Program-made: the position numbers and the translations under genes
The notes under the pieces: model-generated
The model's input: only the letters and a program-made list of their open reading frames with translations
Databases searched by the model: none
Told to the model about the DNA's origin: nothing
Shown here: piece by piece, positions 18,285-26,317 of the stretch
Layout: each line of letters starts with the position of its first letter
Numbering within the stretch: position 1 is the first letter of the stretch
Assembly: GCF_001509405.1 (NCBI RefSeq)
Contig: NZ_CP011502.1
Location: forward strand, 3,286,001 to 3,350,000
Direction of reading: 5' to 3'
From: Aeromicrobium erythreum
GTDB lineage: Bacteria > Actinomycetota > Actinomycetes > Propionibacteriales > Nocardioidaceae
Length of the DNA stretch: 64,000 nucleotides

Positions 18285-18605
18285 TCACGTGATCTCGTCG
18301 GCGTCCCGGCCCCGGGGTTCGGGGTAGTCGCCCACCCACCAGTCGGCGGTCTCGCGCAGCAGCGCTCCGGCCTCGGCGTGCCGCGGGTGGGCCTGGAACG
18401 CCCGGAACGCCGCCTCGCTCTCGAAGAGCGCGTTCTCGACGACCACGACGCCCTTGCGGGTGTCGTCGGAGACGCGCACGGTCCACTCGAGGACGCCCGG
18501 CAGGTCGTGCAGGCTCGCGAGCGCCGCGACGGCTGCGTCGCGGGTGGCGTCGTCGGTGCCGTCGTGCAGCCGGAAGAGGACGACGTGCCGGTAGGCGTCG
18601 CTCAC
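18285..18605 (-). CDS. Dabb-family (stress-responsive alpha/beta barrel) protein
   Basis: 106 residues from GTG 18605, which overlaps the stop of the metallo-beta-lactamase gene (GTGA). It begins with the typical Dabb sequence YRHVVLFRL and contains LPGVLEWTV and SEAAFRAFQAHPRH, matching the dimeric ferredoxin-like barrel fold. Members range from stress proteins to polyketide and olivetolic-acid cyclases. The coupling to an MBL-fold hydrolase suggests a joint small-molecule role, but no substrate is evident. Confidence 0.85.
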   Translation of the reverse strand: MSDAYRHVVLFRLHDGTDDATRDAAVAALASLHDLPGVLEWTVRVSDDTRKGVVVVENALFESEAAFRAFQAHPRHAEAGALLRETADWWVGDYPEPRGRDADEIT

Positions 18606-19408
18606 GTGGCGGCGCCGTCGACGAGCTCGTCGGTGATGCGCCGATCGTGCGCGGGGACGACGAGCACGTCGGGCAGGGAGGCGAGGCGTCGCAGCTCGCG
18701 GTGGTTGGCGCGGATGCGGGCGCGGTCGCGGCCGACGGTCTGCTCGAAGGCGCGGAGGGCGCGCACGGGCGCGAGCCGCTGGCCGTGGGGGCTGTGGTCG
18801 CTGACGTGGCTGGCGTCGAAGACCGCGTCGCCCGCGTGTACGACGACCCCGTCGGGGGTCTCGACGGCGACGGCCGCGTGCCCGCGGGAGTGGCCGGGCA
18901 TGGGCACGAGCACGACGCCGGGCAGCACCTCGTGCCCGGTGAGCCCGTAGCGCCACTCGTCGCCGCGGCCTGCGTGCAGCACGAAGCGGGGGCCGTGCTC
19001 GAGCTGCTGCGGCCGGTAGCGGGTGCGGTCGAGCAGGTCGGGGTCGGTGACGGCGGCGGCGTGCTCGTCGGCGGTGGTGTGCACGGCGGCGTCGGGGAAG
19101 TCGGAGAGTCCGCCCGCGTGGTCGAGGTCGAGGTGGGTGAGCACGACGTGGGCGACGTCGGACGCATCGAGCCCGCGGGCGCGCAGCTGGTGCAGGACGG
19201 TGCGGTCGGGGTCGCCATCGGGTCGCAGCAGGTGGCGGATGGGCCCGAACCGGCGCGCGGGGTCGGTGACGTCGGCGGTGCCGAAGCCGGTGTCGACGAG
19301 GACAAGTCCGTCGTCGGTGTGCAGCAGGAAGACGTGTGCGGGGAGCCCGGGGAGGGTGAGGGGGTTCATGACGGCTGCCCTGAGGTGCTCGACGCGCATG
19401 TCGCTCAT
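18602..19408 (-). CDS. Metallo-beta-lactamase-fold hydrolase
   Basis: 268 residues. The zinc motif THLDLDHAGG (about 91-100) is a clean HxxDH-type site. Further ligands appear in MPGHSRGHAAV and in HAGDAVFDASH, and the last His in VVPAHD. It looks like a lactonase or glyoxalase-II-type MBL enzyme. ATG 19408 is used; ATG 19399 is an in-frame alternative. It is translationally coupled to the Dabb gene downstream. Confidence 0.88.
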   Translation of the reverse strand: MSDMRVEHLRAAVMNPLTLPGLPAHVFLLHTDDGLVLVDTGFGTADVTDPARRFGPIRHLLRPDGDPDRTVLHQLRARGLDASDVAHVVLTHLDLDHAGGLSDFPDAAVHTTADEHAAAVTDPDLLDRTRYRPQQLEHGPRFVLHAGRGDEWRYGLTGHEVLPGVVLVPMPGHSRGHAAVAVETPDGVVVHAGDAVFDASHVSDHSPHGQRLAPVRALRAFEQTVGRDRARIRANHRELRRLASLPDVLVVPAHDRRITDELVDGAAT

Positions 19409-19467
19409 GGTGGCAGAGGTGCGGTGTGTTGGGTCACGAACGGCGGTGGCCGTGTGGGGGCGCGCCC

Positions 19468-19473
19468 TAGGCT
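19468..19473 (+). promoter_or_regulatory. -10 element TAGGCT of the VanZ-like gene
   Basis: TAGGCT ends 6 nt before the ATG at 19480. No ribosome site lies in between. Confidence 0.45.
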
Positions 19474-19479
19474 CGGGGG

Positions 19480-19902
19480 ATGCGCCGCTCCCCCACCCAC
19501 GTCGTGCTGGCGCTCGCGTACCTGGCGGCGTTGGCGGCGATCGCGTTCTGGCCGACCCCGGTCGACCAGGGGGTGGACGTGCTGAACTCCTGGCCGGTGC
19601 GCTGGCTGGAGTCGTCGTTCGGGATGCCGCGCCCGACAGGTTACGACGTGGTGCAGACGGCGGCGAACGTCGTGCTGTTCGTGCCGCTCGGCTGGCTGGC
19701 GGTCGCGTTGACGCGGCTGTCGTGGTGGCAGGTGACGGCGGCGGGCTTCGTGCTGTCGTCGGGCATCGAGGTGGGTCAGGCGCTGCTGCGTCCGGAGCGG
19801 TTCGCGACGGTGTCGGACGTCGTCGCGAACACGTCGGGGGCGCTGCTGGGCGCGGTCGCGGCGACCGTCGCCCTGCGTCGTCGCGTGCCGGCGAGAGCCT
19901 GA
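19480..19902 (+). CDS. VanZ-like family membrane protein
   Basis: 140 residues with about four membrane helices. The family signature is present as NVVLFVPLGWLA and SGIEVGQALL, followed by SDVVANTSGALLGA (usual form SDVxxNTxGxxxG). VanZ proteins are linked to glycopeptide tolerance in some bacteria, but most actinobacterial members have no known role. It is a single-gene unit with a leaderless-type promoter, just before tRNA-Ser. Confidence 0.88.
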   Translation: MRRSPTHVVLALAYLAALAAIAFWPTPVDQGVDVLNSWPVRWLESSFGMPRPTGYDVVQTAANVVLFVPLGWLAVALTRLSWWQVTAAGFVLSSGIEVGQALLRPERFATVSDVVANTSGALLGAVAATVALRRRVPARA

Positions 19903-19972
19903 GGGTCGGCCCGATTCGTCCTGAGCGGCGGGGCCTCGCTATCCTGTACCGGTTGCCGCCCGGCGGCGACGT

Positions 19973-20059
19973 GGAGATGTCGCATAGTGGCCTAGTGCGC
20001 CCGCCTGCTAAGCGGGTTGAGGGTTAAACCTCTCGCGGGTTCAAATCCCGCCATCTCCG
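19973..20059 (+). tRNA. tRNA-Ser (anticodon GCT)
   Basis: 87 nt. The acceptor stem GGAGATG pairs with CATCTCC. The anticodon loop CTGCTAA carries GCT between CCGCC/GGCGG-type arms, a long variable arm follows as expected for tRNA-Ser, and the T-arm is GCGGGTTCAAATCCCGC. CCA is not encoded. Extra copies of its 3' end lie downstream, which makes it a likely integration site. Confidence 0.95.
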
Positions 20060-20372
20060 CAGACGCGAGAAGACCCCCAGCGCTCTTTGCTGGGGGTCTT
20101 CTCGCGTCTATGAAGGGTTGCCGGGATTTGGGAGGAGCGAGGAACGAGCGACGGCTCCCGCCATCTCCGCCGAATGATCGAGGACTCCCAGCGCTCTTTT
20201 CTGGGGGTCCTCGATCGTTTAACGAAGGCGTCGGGATTTGGGAGGAGCGGCGAGGTACGAGCCGCGACGGCTCCCGCCATCTCCGCAGACGTGCAGGGTT
20301 GCCGGGACGTGGGACGGCTGGGGGCACCTCCCCCTTGCGGGACGGAACGAGCGACGGTTCCCGCCATCTCCC
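20046..20372. repeat. Tandem copies of the tRNA-Ser 3' end with hairpins
   Basis: TCCCGCCATCTCCGC, the end of the tRNA gene, occurs at 20046-20060, 20156-20170 and 20272-20286, with a degenerate copy at 20359-20372. Copies 1 and 2 are each followed by a long hairpin with the shared loop-side sequence GCGCTCTTT. The hairpins are then followed by a variant of CGGGATTTGGGAGGAGCG and CGACGGCT leading into the next copy. The pattern looks like repeated insertion at, or duplication of, the tRNA 3' end. No integrase gene is visible. Confidence 0.8.
20061..20109 (+). terminator. Perfect 21-bp hairpin after tRNA-Ser
   Basis: 20061-20081 is the exact reverse complement of 20089-20109, with a 7-nt loop (GCTCTTT). 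The placement directly behind the tRNA fits a terminator, but the stem is unusually long. Confidence 0.75.
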
Positions 20373-20387
20373 CCAGCCCCGTCGACC

Positions 20388-20624
20388 TCAGTCCGATCTA
20401 CCCCTGCGGATCCACTGGTAGTCGCGGACCGAGGAGAACAGCATCAGCACACAGAGAGCTAAGGGAACACACGCGAGACCCACGAGAAATCGGCGGTTGC
20501 TCTCCGGCTCCCCTGCTCGCATGAACAAGATGAGCCACGCGAGGGCGAGGAAGAAGGCCGTCCGAAGGAGGGCTTGCACCACGACGCACCTGCCCTTCTC
20601 GCACCAGCCCACCGATCGAGTCAC
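20388..20624 (-). CDS. Small two-helix membrane protein, unknown
   Basis: 78 residues from GTG 20624, chosen for the GGGGAGG ribosome site 8 nt upstream. Two hydrophobic segments (around ALLRTAFFLALAWLILF and LVGLACVPLALCVLMLF) flank a short polar loop. No family is recognised. It lies in the low-GC island downstream of tRNA-Ser, on the same strand as the other island genes. Confidence 0.5.
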   Translation of the reverse strand: MTRSVGWCEKGRCVVVQALLRTAFFLALAWLILFMRAGEPESNRRFLVGLACVPLALCVLMLFSSVRDYQWIRRGRSD

Positions 20625-20735
20625 CTCTGATACCTCCCCACCGATAGCGCCAGCGCCCCATGCCACGGAGCCTGGACGAGGTCTGACGACGCCCTCGGCC
20701 GACCCGCTCTCCTGCTTCGTCGCGGCGATAAGGAA

Positions 20736-21087
20736 TTACCCGTAGACAGTCCCCCCATCCCAACGCAGGAACGTCCAACGAAGACTGCCGCTCGGATCGA
20801 TTGGCCGCCCTTCCTCGGCGTTCCACTGGACGCTGACATCTGCCTGCGGACCGAGCAGACCACTCAGCTCGTCCGCAATGTCTTCCACGCATTCCTCGTC
20901 GACGGCCGTCACTTCGGAGAAGTAAGAGTGGAGGCGAACCTTCAAACCGTCGATCTCGACCCCCCGGCCGGGTCAGGTTGCAGGGCAACAATCCGAGCGA
21001 GGCCTGGACGACTTGCGCCACCACATAGTTGTCCCACGCTGGCGCCCCCGCCATGTCATCTGGAGCGGGAAACCTCATACTGTCCAT
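20736..21087 (-). pseudogene. Immunity-like small protein, split by a 1-base insertion in a G-run
   Basis: One frame gives an N-terminus from ATG 21087 (starting MDSMRFPAPDDM) that runs to about CNLTRPG. A second frame gives the rest, beginning VEIDGLKVRLHSYF and ending DGGTVYG at 20736. Removing one G from the six-base run at 20960-20965 joins them into one protein of about 116 residues. The acidic composition and the location downstream of an RHS tip suit an immunity protein, but I do not recognise the family. It may be intact in the organism if the extra G is a sequence error. Confidence 0.55.
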
Positions 21088-21175
21088 CCTGGATCTTGTC
21101 GGGACAACACTGGGTCTGTTGGTTCCTTTGATGAGGAGTCATCCGTCGGTCTTGCCGTGCGGGACAGTCTCAGGT

Positions 21176-21464
21176 TTAGATCGACTTCTTCACAGACCTC
21201 AGTGCCGTCGAGCAGGCAAGAACCTCCTCGGTCAGCCGCGAGTGGGGGGACCACTCGTCAATCGCCTTCCGTGCTAGCCGTTGAGCAAATGCGTCGGCTG
21301 CACTGAGGTCCCCCGCATCGAATGCCCCTACGCATCTCGAGCGCTAGATTCTCAGCCCGACGGATAGCGTCGTCGGATGCCCCGGACTCTCGCAACGATT
21401 CGGGCTTCGACGACTCTTCTCGGATCGTCTCGCTCAACCGTTCCAGGTGATTCGCAATAGTCAT
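21176..21464 (-). pseudogene. Hypothetical small protein, split by a 1-base insertion
   Basis: ATG 21464 has a GAGG ribosome site 6 nt upstream and opens MTIANHLERLSETIREES. The frame breaks at the GGGG run (21325-21328). Dropping one G continues into AFDAGDLSAADAFAQRLAR and ends at TAA 21176, giving about 95 residues. It is helical and charged, with no recognised family. The second half reads like real coding sequence although it is out of frame with the start. Confidence 0.5.
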
Positions 21465-21519
21465 TCTCGCCTCGCATCTTCGAGGTTGGGGCACACAGTC
21501 GATGCCTGGCGCCCCAGAC

Positions 21520-21780
21520 TCAACAGCGTCCCGACCATCGGATTTCTCGTACTGAACTCGCCATGGAGCGCCGACGGCGAGACAGCTGCAGGGAGCGCAC
21601 CCATCGGCGCTGTCGCAGCACTCGCCACAGACCTCCCCTAGGCCGACCTTGAAGTTCAATGCCGCGCTTTACATCCTCAGCGGTCGAGCCTTTGAAGTTC
21701 ACCGCCACCGCCCGAGGCTTCAGCTCCGCAGCCCGCCGAGAGATCCGCCAATCAGGAAGCGCACCATCCGCATCGAACAA
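21520..21780 (-). pseudogene. Degraded coding remnant in the toxin/immunity island
   Basis: The frame opens after a TAG near 21810 with ADARTLPATLFDADGALPDW and stays protein-like to about VNFKGSTAEDVKRG. An adjacent frame then carries LNFKVGLGEVCGECC and runs without a stop into the next gene. This looks like another 1-base shift near 21660, in a Cys-rich tail. No family is recognised and no good start is visible; the TTG at 21780 is only nominal. It could be the end of an orphan toxin or effector tip. Confidence 0.3.
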
Positions 21781-21844
21781 CGTTGCCGGGAGCGTCCTCG
21801 CATCGGCCTACGTCGTCCGTAGTAGCGGTGAAATGGAGACGAGC

Positions 21845-22080
21845 TCACTCGTACACCTTGGCAGCTCGCAATAGATCAGCGAGCGTTTGCCACGTCGGTT
21901 GCGCCGGGGTCTCCTCTCCGCGCGCCTCGTAGTACCCGTGCATGTCTTCCAACCACCCAGATAGCCCTGAGAGAAAGACCCGAGGGTGTTATTTTCCCAA
22001 GCCTCCGCGTCCGCCCGTATCGTGTCAGCCATCGATTCTGCGAGGGCCGCAACGTCGAAACGCGACTTGAACTCTTCCAC
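21845..22080 (-). pseudogene. DUF7660-like small protein with a frameshift
   Basis: GTG 22080 has a strong AAGGAG ribosome site 6-8 nt upstream and opens VEEFKSRFDVAALAESM. After ENNTLGS the frame must shift by one base to read FLSGLSGWLEDMHGYYEARG, and it ends in AAKVYE at TGA 21845-21847. The restored protein of about 78 residues resembles the DUF7660 type of small acidic proteins often found near contact-dependent toxins. The family call is from memory of its WLxDMxGYY region and is tentative. The shift lies near a CTTTCTC stretch at about 21960. Confidence 0.5.
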
Positions 22081-22473
22081 CGATCTCTCCTTCGATATCG
22101 TCCGTCTCTCCACGCGGGCTGCGCACCTAACTTGCTCGATAGCCGAAGTCTTTGGGCGTTCCAGCTGAAGACGTAGAGCGGAAACTCACGCGGCCGGCTG
22201 ACGGATCTACCACAATCAATTCGTTGCCCGAAACCGCCTAGCCTCATGCGACAGCATTGACGGCTTCTCCCTCTCCTGCCTGCAGAATGCGCTTCTCCGG
22301 GTCGGCTCTGAGCTCACTTCTTCCCGTTCTCGAGTTGTTGTTACCACGGCTGGTCTAGGAGTTTGCTGCGTCATCGCTGCCGGGCTCACCGTCAGATCAA
22401 GTTGTCATCAACGAGTGCAACTGTCTCAATCGTCATCAAGCCGCGCTCGAAAAGCAACGTTGCGATCCCACGG
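22081..22473. other. Gene-poor island spacer with possible coding remnants
   Basis: No intact gene is seen. On the minus strand a stretch near 22145-22250 reads SGNELIVVDPSAGRVSF and stops at a TAG. It may be the tail of a lost immunity gene. The GC content is visibly lower than in the flanking chromosome. Confidence 0.4.
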
Positions 22474-22818
22474 TTACGTGGGCCAGGGGTCGATCGAACG
22501 AAGCCGGGGCCCTAGAAGTGTCCGCAACTCCGATCCCGGTTCGCCAGGGTCGGGGATAAGTTCGACTCCGCTGACTGTCAACAATCCGCGAATCTCCTCA
22601 TTTCCGGTCGCGTACGCGTCCTCGAGCCATCGAAGAATTGCGCGGCAGAGGTCTTCTCGGGCAGTCGCCCGCTTCGCAAGCCATCGCATCACGTCAGCGA
22701 GGTAGAGATGCGGGAGCATCTCACCTTCGTTGTCCTCCAGGTGTTCTTGAAGTAGGGGCAGGAGGTCGGGGAATTCGTATGAGAGCGCACCCATAGTCGC
22801 GACTGTCGAAGCACTCAC
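22474..22818 (-). CDS. Putative immunity-type protein (DUF7674-like), intact
   Basis: 114 residues from GTG 22818, with a GGAGG ribosome site 7 nt upstream. It is helical and acidic, with LPLLQEHLEDNEGEMLPHLY and a later WLEDAY. This resembles the DUF7674-type family in which ELPHL-like sequence follows an N-terminal helix; the assignment is tentative. It lies about 200 bp downstream of the 62-residue gene that follows the RHS tip. Acidic helical proteins of about 110 residues in such positions are often immunity proteins. Confidence 0.55.
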   Translation of the reverse strand: MSASTVATMGALSYEFPDLLPLLQEHLEDNEGEMLPHLYLADVMRWLAKRATAREDLCRAILRWLEDAYATGNEEIRGLLTVSGVELIPDPGEPGSELRTLLGPRLRSIDPWPT

Positions 22819-23024
22819 CCCAAACCTCCAAGAACGCCCTGCAATTAATTCGCGAGACTTTGCCGGACCAGCCTGTCGTGATACCGGGCGACGGGTTTCA
22901 CCTCAAGCCCCATCCAGTCCGCCGAACAACCAGTCCGGTTGCTGTGGGCCCTGCCTAGAGCATGGCGATATCCCGTCTCCACACCTCTCAGCCCGATTGA
23001 CCGATTCCGCGACACCGGATCTTG

Positions 23025-23213
23025 CTAGCGCGTTGTTCGTGCCTCCCGAATGTTTCGTAGCGAGATGACGTGTCCCTCGCCGAACTCTTCGATGACCATC
23101 GCCCGCGCCTCTCGGGGCGACGTCGCCCACACGCTTAGCCTTTTTCCAGGCTCGTCGCCAATCCAGATGAATCCTACGTATTCCTTCAGAGGACTAGAAC
23201 TCAAGACCATCAC
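23025..23213 (-). CDS. Small conserved protein directly downstream of the RHS tip, candidate immunity protein
   Basis: 62 residues; GTG 23213 or ATG 23210, with AGGAG just upstream. The gap to the RHS stop (23227) is 13 bp, so the genes are probably co-transcribed. The sequence includes YVGFIWIGDEPGKRLSVWA, SPREARAMVIEEFGEGHVISL and a short basic end. Small proteins with this GF-W-GDEPG-EARxxV-E-GEGHV layout commonly follow RHS and similar toxin tips. The function is inferred from position only. Confidence 0.6.
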   Translation of the reverse strand: MMVLSSSPLKEYVGFIWIGDEPGKRLSVWATSPREARAMVIEEFGEGHVISLRNIREARTTR

Positions 23214-23226
23214 TCCTGCCGTTTCA

Positions 23227-24456
23227 TCACCGCTTTAGACAGGCTCGACTTTCGCAGAACCCCCCAATAATCGTGCCCGGCTTCTCCATGACCGCACCTA
23301 CCTCAGCCGGCGACATCGAGTCGATGTCGTAGACGCTGACTCCAGGGAGGTCGCCGAACGCCACGACATCCTCATCGAAGAACGCACGATGTCCCTCTGT
23401 GGTGCCGTCAGCAAACCCATGAACACCGCTCAGGATGTGAACCTCATCATCCCGCATGACGGCAGACTGGACAATTGGAGTCAGATCATCCTGATCGATG
23501 GCCCCCGTCGAGGTAAAGATCCGGCCGCCCGCTGCGTTGCTGCTTGTCTCGTCTAGAGATCCACCGTACTTGTTCAGCCCTCGGCCTGAACCTCGGTCAC
23601 TAGGTGCAGACTTCTTGCTGCTGCCCCCACCCCCGCGCCTCGGAGCCTCCGTCTTCGCACTCGCCTTGCGAGCACCACCAGCACTACTGCTCGGTGAACG
23701 CTTCACCTTCGCCGCCAGCGACTTCAGCTCCGCCGCCTGCTTCGAGATCTGCCCATCGAGCTTGCTCAACGCCGCCGACGCAGCCCGCTTCGCGGCGTTG
23801 AACGAACGGACGTTGTCGATCAAGTTCTTGACCTTCTTGATCGTCTTGCCGGCCTTGAAGATCGCCGCCCCAGCCGTCCCCGCGACCGCCCACGCACACG
23901 CGCCGACGTCGCGGTCCATCACGCACCGCTTGATGTCACCCAGACCCGAGGCCTCGACCCCCAGATCGACCAACGCGCCCTTCCAGTCGAACTCCGCAGC
24001 AGCCTTCTTCGCCAACGCCTCGCGACGCGACATCGACGCCGCCAGCTCCGCCTCACCCCGACGCTGCAGCTCAGCCGCCGTGTAGATCGACCCATCCGGA
24101 CGAACCGTCTTGCCCGTCTCACGAGTCTTCCCGTTCTCCGTCACGCTGCACGGACTCGGCCCCTCCGTGCACGTCACCCGGTGACCATCGGGATCCATCA
24201 TGTTGACGGGGTTGCCGTTCACGTACGTGTACGTGTTCGCCGTCAACGGATCAGTCGTCACCGACAGGTCCGTCGGAGGCGCAGCCACCCGATACGTGTC
24301 CGGCGTCGTGAACGCCGCATCCGACGGGTCGTACGTGCGCGTGCCCAGCTGGTACGAACCCGTCGACCCGTCACGCGCCTGCCCGCGGTACCAAAGGCTG
24401 TTCGCCGTCGCACTCATCGCGGAGATCGGCCGCAACCGCGAGACGATCTCCACCAC
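23227..24456 (-). CDS. C-terminal fragment of an RHS-repeat polymorphic toxin
   Basis: 409 residues as an open frame, but RHS sequence starts only at about residue 19 (LWYRGQARDGSTGSYQLGTR). The end of the RHS core follows, with NTYTYVNGNPVNMMDPDGH at about 75-95. A linker with helices and a Ser/Lys/Arg/Gly-rich stretch (about 225-290) leads to a C-terminal domain of about 110 residues ending GGFCESRACLKR that I do not recognise. Full RHS toxins exceed 1,000 residues, so the shell and secretion parts are missing. It may be an orphan tip that is activated by recombination into a full RHS gene, or a remnant. The nominal start is not trustworthy. Confidence 0.8.
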   Translation of the reverse strand: MVEIVSRLRPISAMSATANSLWYRGQARDGSTGSYQLGTRTYDPSDAAFTTPDTYRVAAPPTDLSVTTDPLTANTYTYVNGNPVNMMDPDGHRVTCTEGPSPCSVTENGKTRETGKTVRPDGSIYTAAELQRRGEAELAASMSRREALAKKAAAEFDWKGALVDLGVEASGLGDIKRCVMDRDVGACAWAVAGTAGAAIFKAGKTIKKVKNLIDNVRSFNAAKRAASAALSKLDGQISKQAAELKSLAAKVKRSPSSSAGGARKASAKTEAPRRGGGGSSKKSAPSDRGSGRGLNKYGGSLDETSSNAAGGRIFTSTGAIDQDDLTPIVQSAVMRDDEVHILSGVHGFADGTTEGHRAFFDEDVVAFGDLPGVSVYDIDSMSPAEVGAVMEKPGTIIGGFCESRACLKR

Positions 24457-24587
24457 CTACGACCAGCTCGGCAGCCCGAAGTGGATCTCCGACCCGACGA
24501 GCGACATCACCATCGGTCCCGTCGCCCACCGCTACCTGTACGAGAAGAAGCACGGCGATCCACCGGCGGCCCCCGTGACGACAACGA

Positions 24588-25388
24588 CTAGAAGACGAAG
24601 AGGTCCGCCGTCGGCGACCAGACCACCGCCACGAACCGGCCGTCGGAGCGGACGGCGGCCCGCCAGCCCGTCCACGACGTCTCGGCCTCGACGGCGCACG
24701 ACTCTCCCTCGAGCACTGGGCTCTCGAGAGCCGGCCGACCCGACCAGCGCTCGAACCGGTCGGAGAGCTCGGGGCAGGTGACGTCGGACTCGTCCCACAC
24801 CCGCAGCGCCTCGGGCGGCCCCTTCGGTGACGACGCCGAGGCAGGCTCGTCGGGCTGCGCCGTCCGACTGTCGCCCTCGGCCGGGAAGTCAGCCGCTGCC
24901 GACGCGAGGCGCGCGTCCACGCGAGCGACGTAGAACGCCATCGCTCCGCCGACGACGACCGGCACGAGCACGACAGCAGCGCAGAGCGCGGTGGCGAGTC
25001 CACGGCGGTGCGGGAGAAGCAACGCCGTGACCACGGTCAGCGCCGCACACGCGAGACCGCTCAAGGCGGCCCACGACATGACCGTCCCCGCGGCGTCCGA
25101 CGTCCCGAGCGCGACCCAGAAGCCCGCGGCCCAGCACACCACCGGTACTGGCGTGGCCAGGACGGCGAGGGCCGCGCGGGGCACCCTTCGCCGAGCCGCC
25201 TGCGGGGCGGGACCGAACAGCGCCACCAGCACCTCGACGAGACTCCAGGCCAGCAGCCCGACGGCGATGCCAGACCACAGGGCCGCCTCCAGCACGTCGA
25301 TGCCGGAGCCCAGCGTCGCGACCACGGGGATGCCGACCGCGGGCACCACGAAGCTCCCGACGAACCTCCACCACCCGGCCGACGCCAT
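24588..25388 (-). CDS. Multi-helix membrane protein with extracytoplasmic tail, paralogue 1
   Basis: 266 residues. About five hydrophobic segments occupy residues 10-165 and are followed by an outer domain with a Cys pair (VTCPELSDRFERWSG and ESCAVEAETSWTGW), ending VAVVWSPTADLF. The same layout and the end motif C-x-L-xx-RFE-W-GR ... C ... W-G-RAA-R-DG ... VVWSPT recur in the next gene (25446) and in the broken gene at 28210. No known family is recognised. The two Cys may form a disulfide outside the cell. It starts a tandem family between the island and the ery cluster. Confidence 0.7.
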   Translation of the reverse strand: MASAGWWRFVGSFVVPAVGIPVVATLGSGIDVLEAALWSGIAVGLLAWSLVEVLVALFGPAPQAARRRVPRAALAVLATPVPVVCWAAGFWVALGTSDAAGTVMSWAALSGLACAALTVVTALLLPHRRGLATALCAAVVLVPVVVGGAMAFYVARVDARLASAAADFPAEGDSRTAQPDEPASASSPKGPPEALRVWDESDVTCPELSDRFERWSGRPALESPVLEGESCAVEAETSWTGWRAAVRSDGRFVAVVWSPTADLFVF

Positions 25389-25445
25389 GAGGCACGGTAG
25401 CGCCGGGAGGGTGCACTGGGCCTCACGTCGCGAGCCCCGACGGAG

Positions 25446-26234
25446 CTACGGATCCGCGGTGGCCTGCGCGACCCACGACGTCGTCGGCGACCAGACGGCG
25501 ACGACCAAGGTCCCGTCGGGCCGGAGCGCGGCGCGTCGGCCGAGCCATGCCGAGGAGTGCTCGAGCGTGCAGGTGCGGTCGCCAGGATCGGGCGCCACGT
25601 CGCGTCCCGTCCAGTCCTCGAACCTCCGTGCGAGGTCGGCGCAGGTCAGATCAGCACCAGGCCACGCACGCACCACCTCGACCATCTCGTTCTCGGAGAG
25701 GTCGACCGCTTCGTCTCCGTCCGCCGGGCGGCTCGGGCCGCGTACTGGGAAGTCGTCCACGGCAGCCTCGACCCGCTCGTCGGTACGCAGGGCGACGATC
25801 CCCATCGGGACGGCGACCAGCGCCGGCACGACGGCCCCGACGAGGCACAGACCCACGCTCACCTCGCGCGTGCGCGGCCCGAGCAAACCGAGGACCGCCG
25901 CGACGAGCAGGCAGCACGCTCCGACCTGCACCCCACGGACGATCCAGTCGCCTGCCGCCTCGGACCTCCCCAGGCCGACCCAGATGCTCACGACGAAGCA
26001 GACCGCCGGGCCCACCGCCGCAGCGAGCACCAGCGCCAGCACCGGCATCGGCCGTCCGAGCGACTCCGCGCGCTGCGACGAGGCCACCGCCCACCCGACC
26101 AGGCCGGTCAGCACCCCGATCGTCGCGGCCACCCCGAGGTTCTCGACACCGAGCGCGAGGGCGATCAGGACGGTGGTCACGACGGCAGGGAGCACACCCG
26201 CCCGCACGAGACGCGCCCACGCATCCGGCTTCAT
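25446..26234 (-). CDS. Multi-helix membrane protein with extracytoplasmic tail, paralogue 2
   Basis: 262 residues, the same architecture as the neighbour: five hydrophobic segments and a tail with LTCADLARRFEDWTGR, RTCTLEHSSAWLGRRAAL and VVAVWSPTTSW. The two genes are separated by 57 bp and run in the same direction, so this is a tandem duplication. The function is unknown. It could sense or bind an extracellular ligand, given the conserved Cys pair and aromatic end, but nothing in the sequence decides this. Confidence 0.7.
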   Translation of the reverse strand: MKPDAWARLVRAGVLPAVVTTVLIALALGVENLGVAATIGVLTGLVGWAVASSQRAESLGRPMPVLALVLAAAVGPAVCFVVSIWVGLGRSEAAGDWIVRGVQVGACCLLVAAVLGLLGPRTREVSVGLCLVGAVVPALVAVPMGIVALRTDERVEAAVDDFPVRGPSRPADGDEAVDLSENEMVEVVRAWPGADLTCADLARRFEDWTGRDVAPDPGDRTCTLEHSSAWLGRRAALRPDGTLVVAVWSPTTSWVAQATADP

Positions 26235-26317
26235 CCCGGCACGCTAGCCGGGGCGAGGGACCAGGCGCGGCGTCGTCCGCCGGCGATGGGGTGGGCGCAC
26301 CGTCGGCGATGCAGGAG

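Noticed and set aside
22903..23130. 75-residue minus-strand frame between the small island genes
   Set aside because: It overlaps the better supported 62-residue gene at 23025-23213, lacks a ribosome site and has a composition typical of a shadow frame.
19973..24590. Prophage or integrative element with its own integrase at tRNA-Ser
   Set aside because: The 3'-end repeats suggest past integration, but no integrase, relaxase or phage structural gene is visible in the window.
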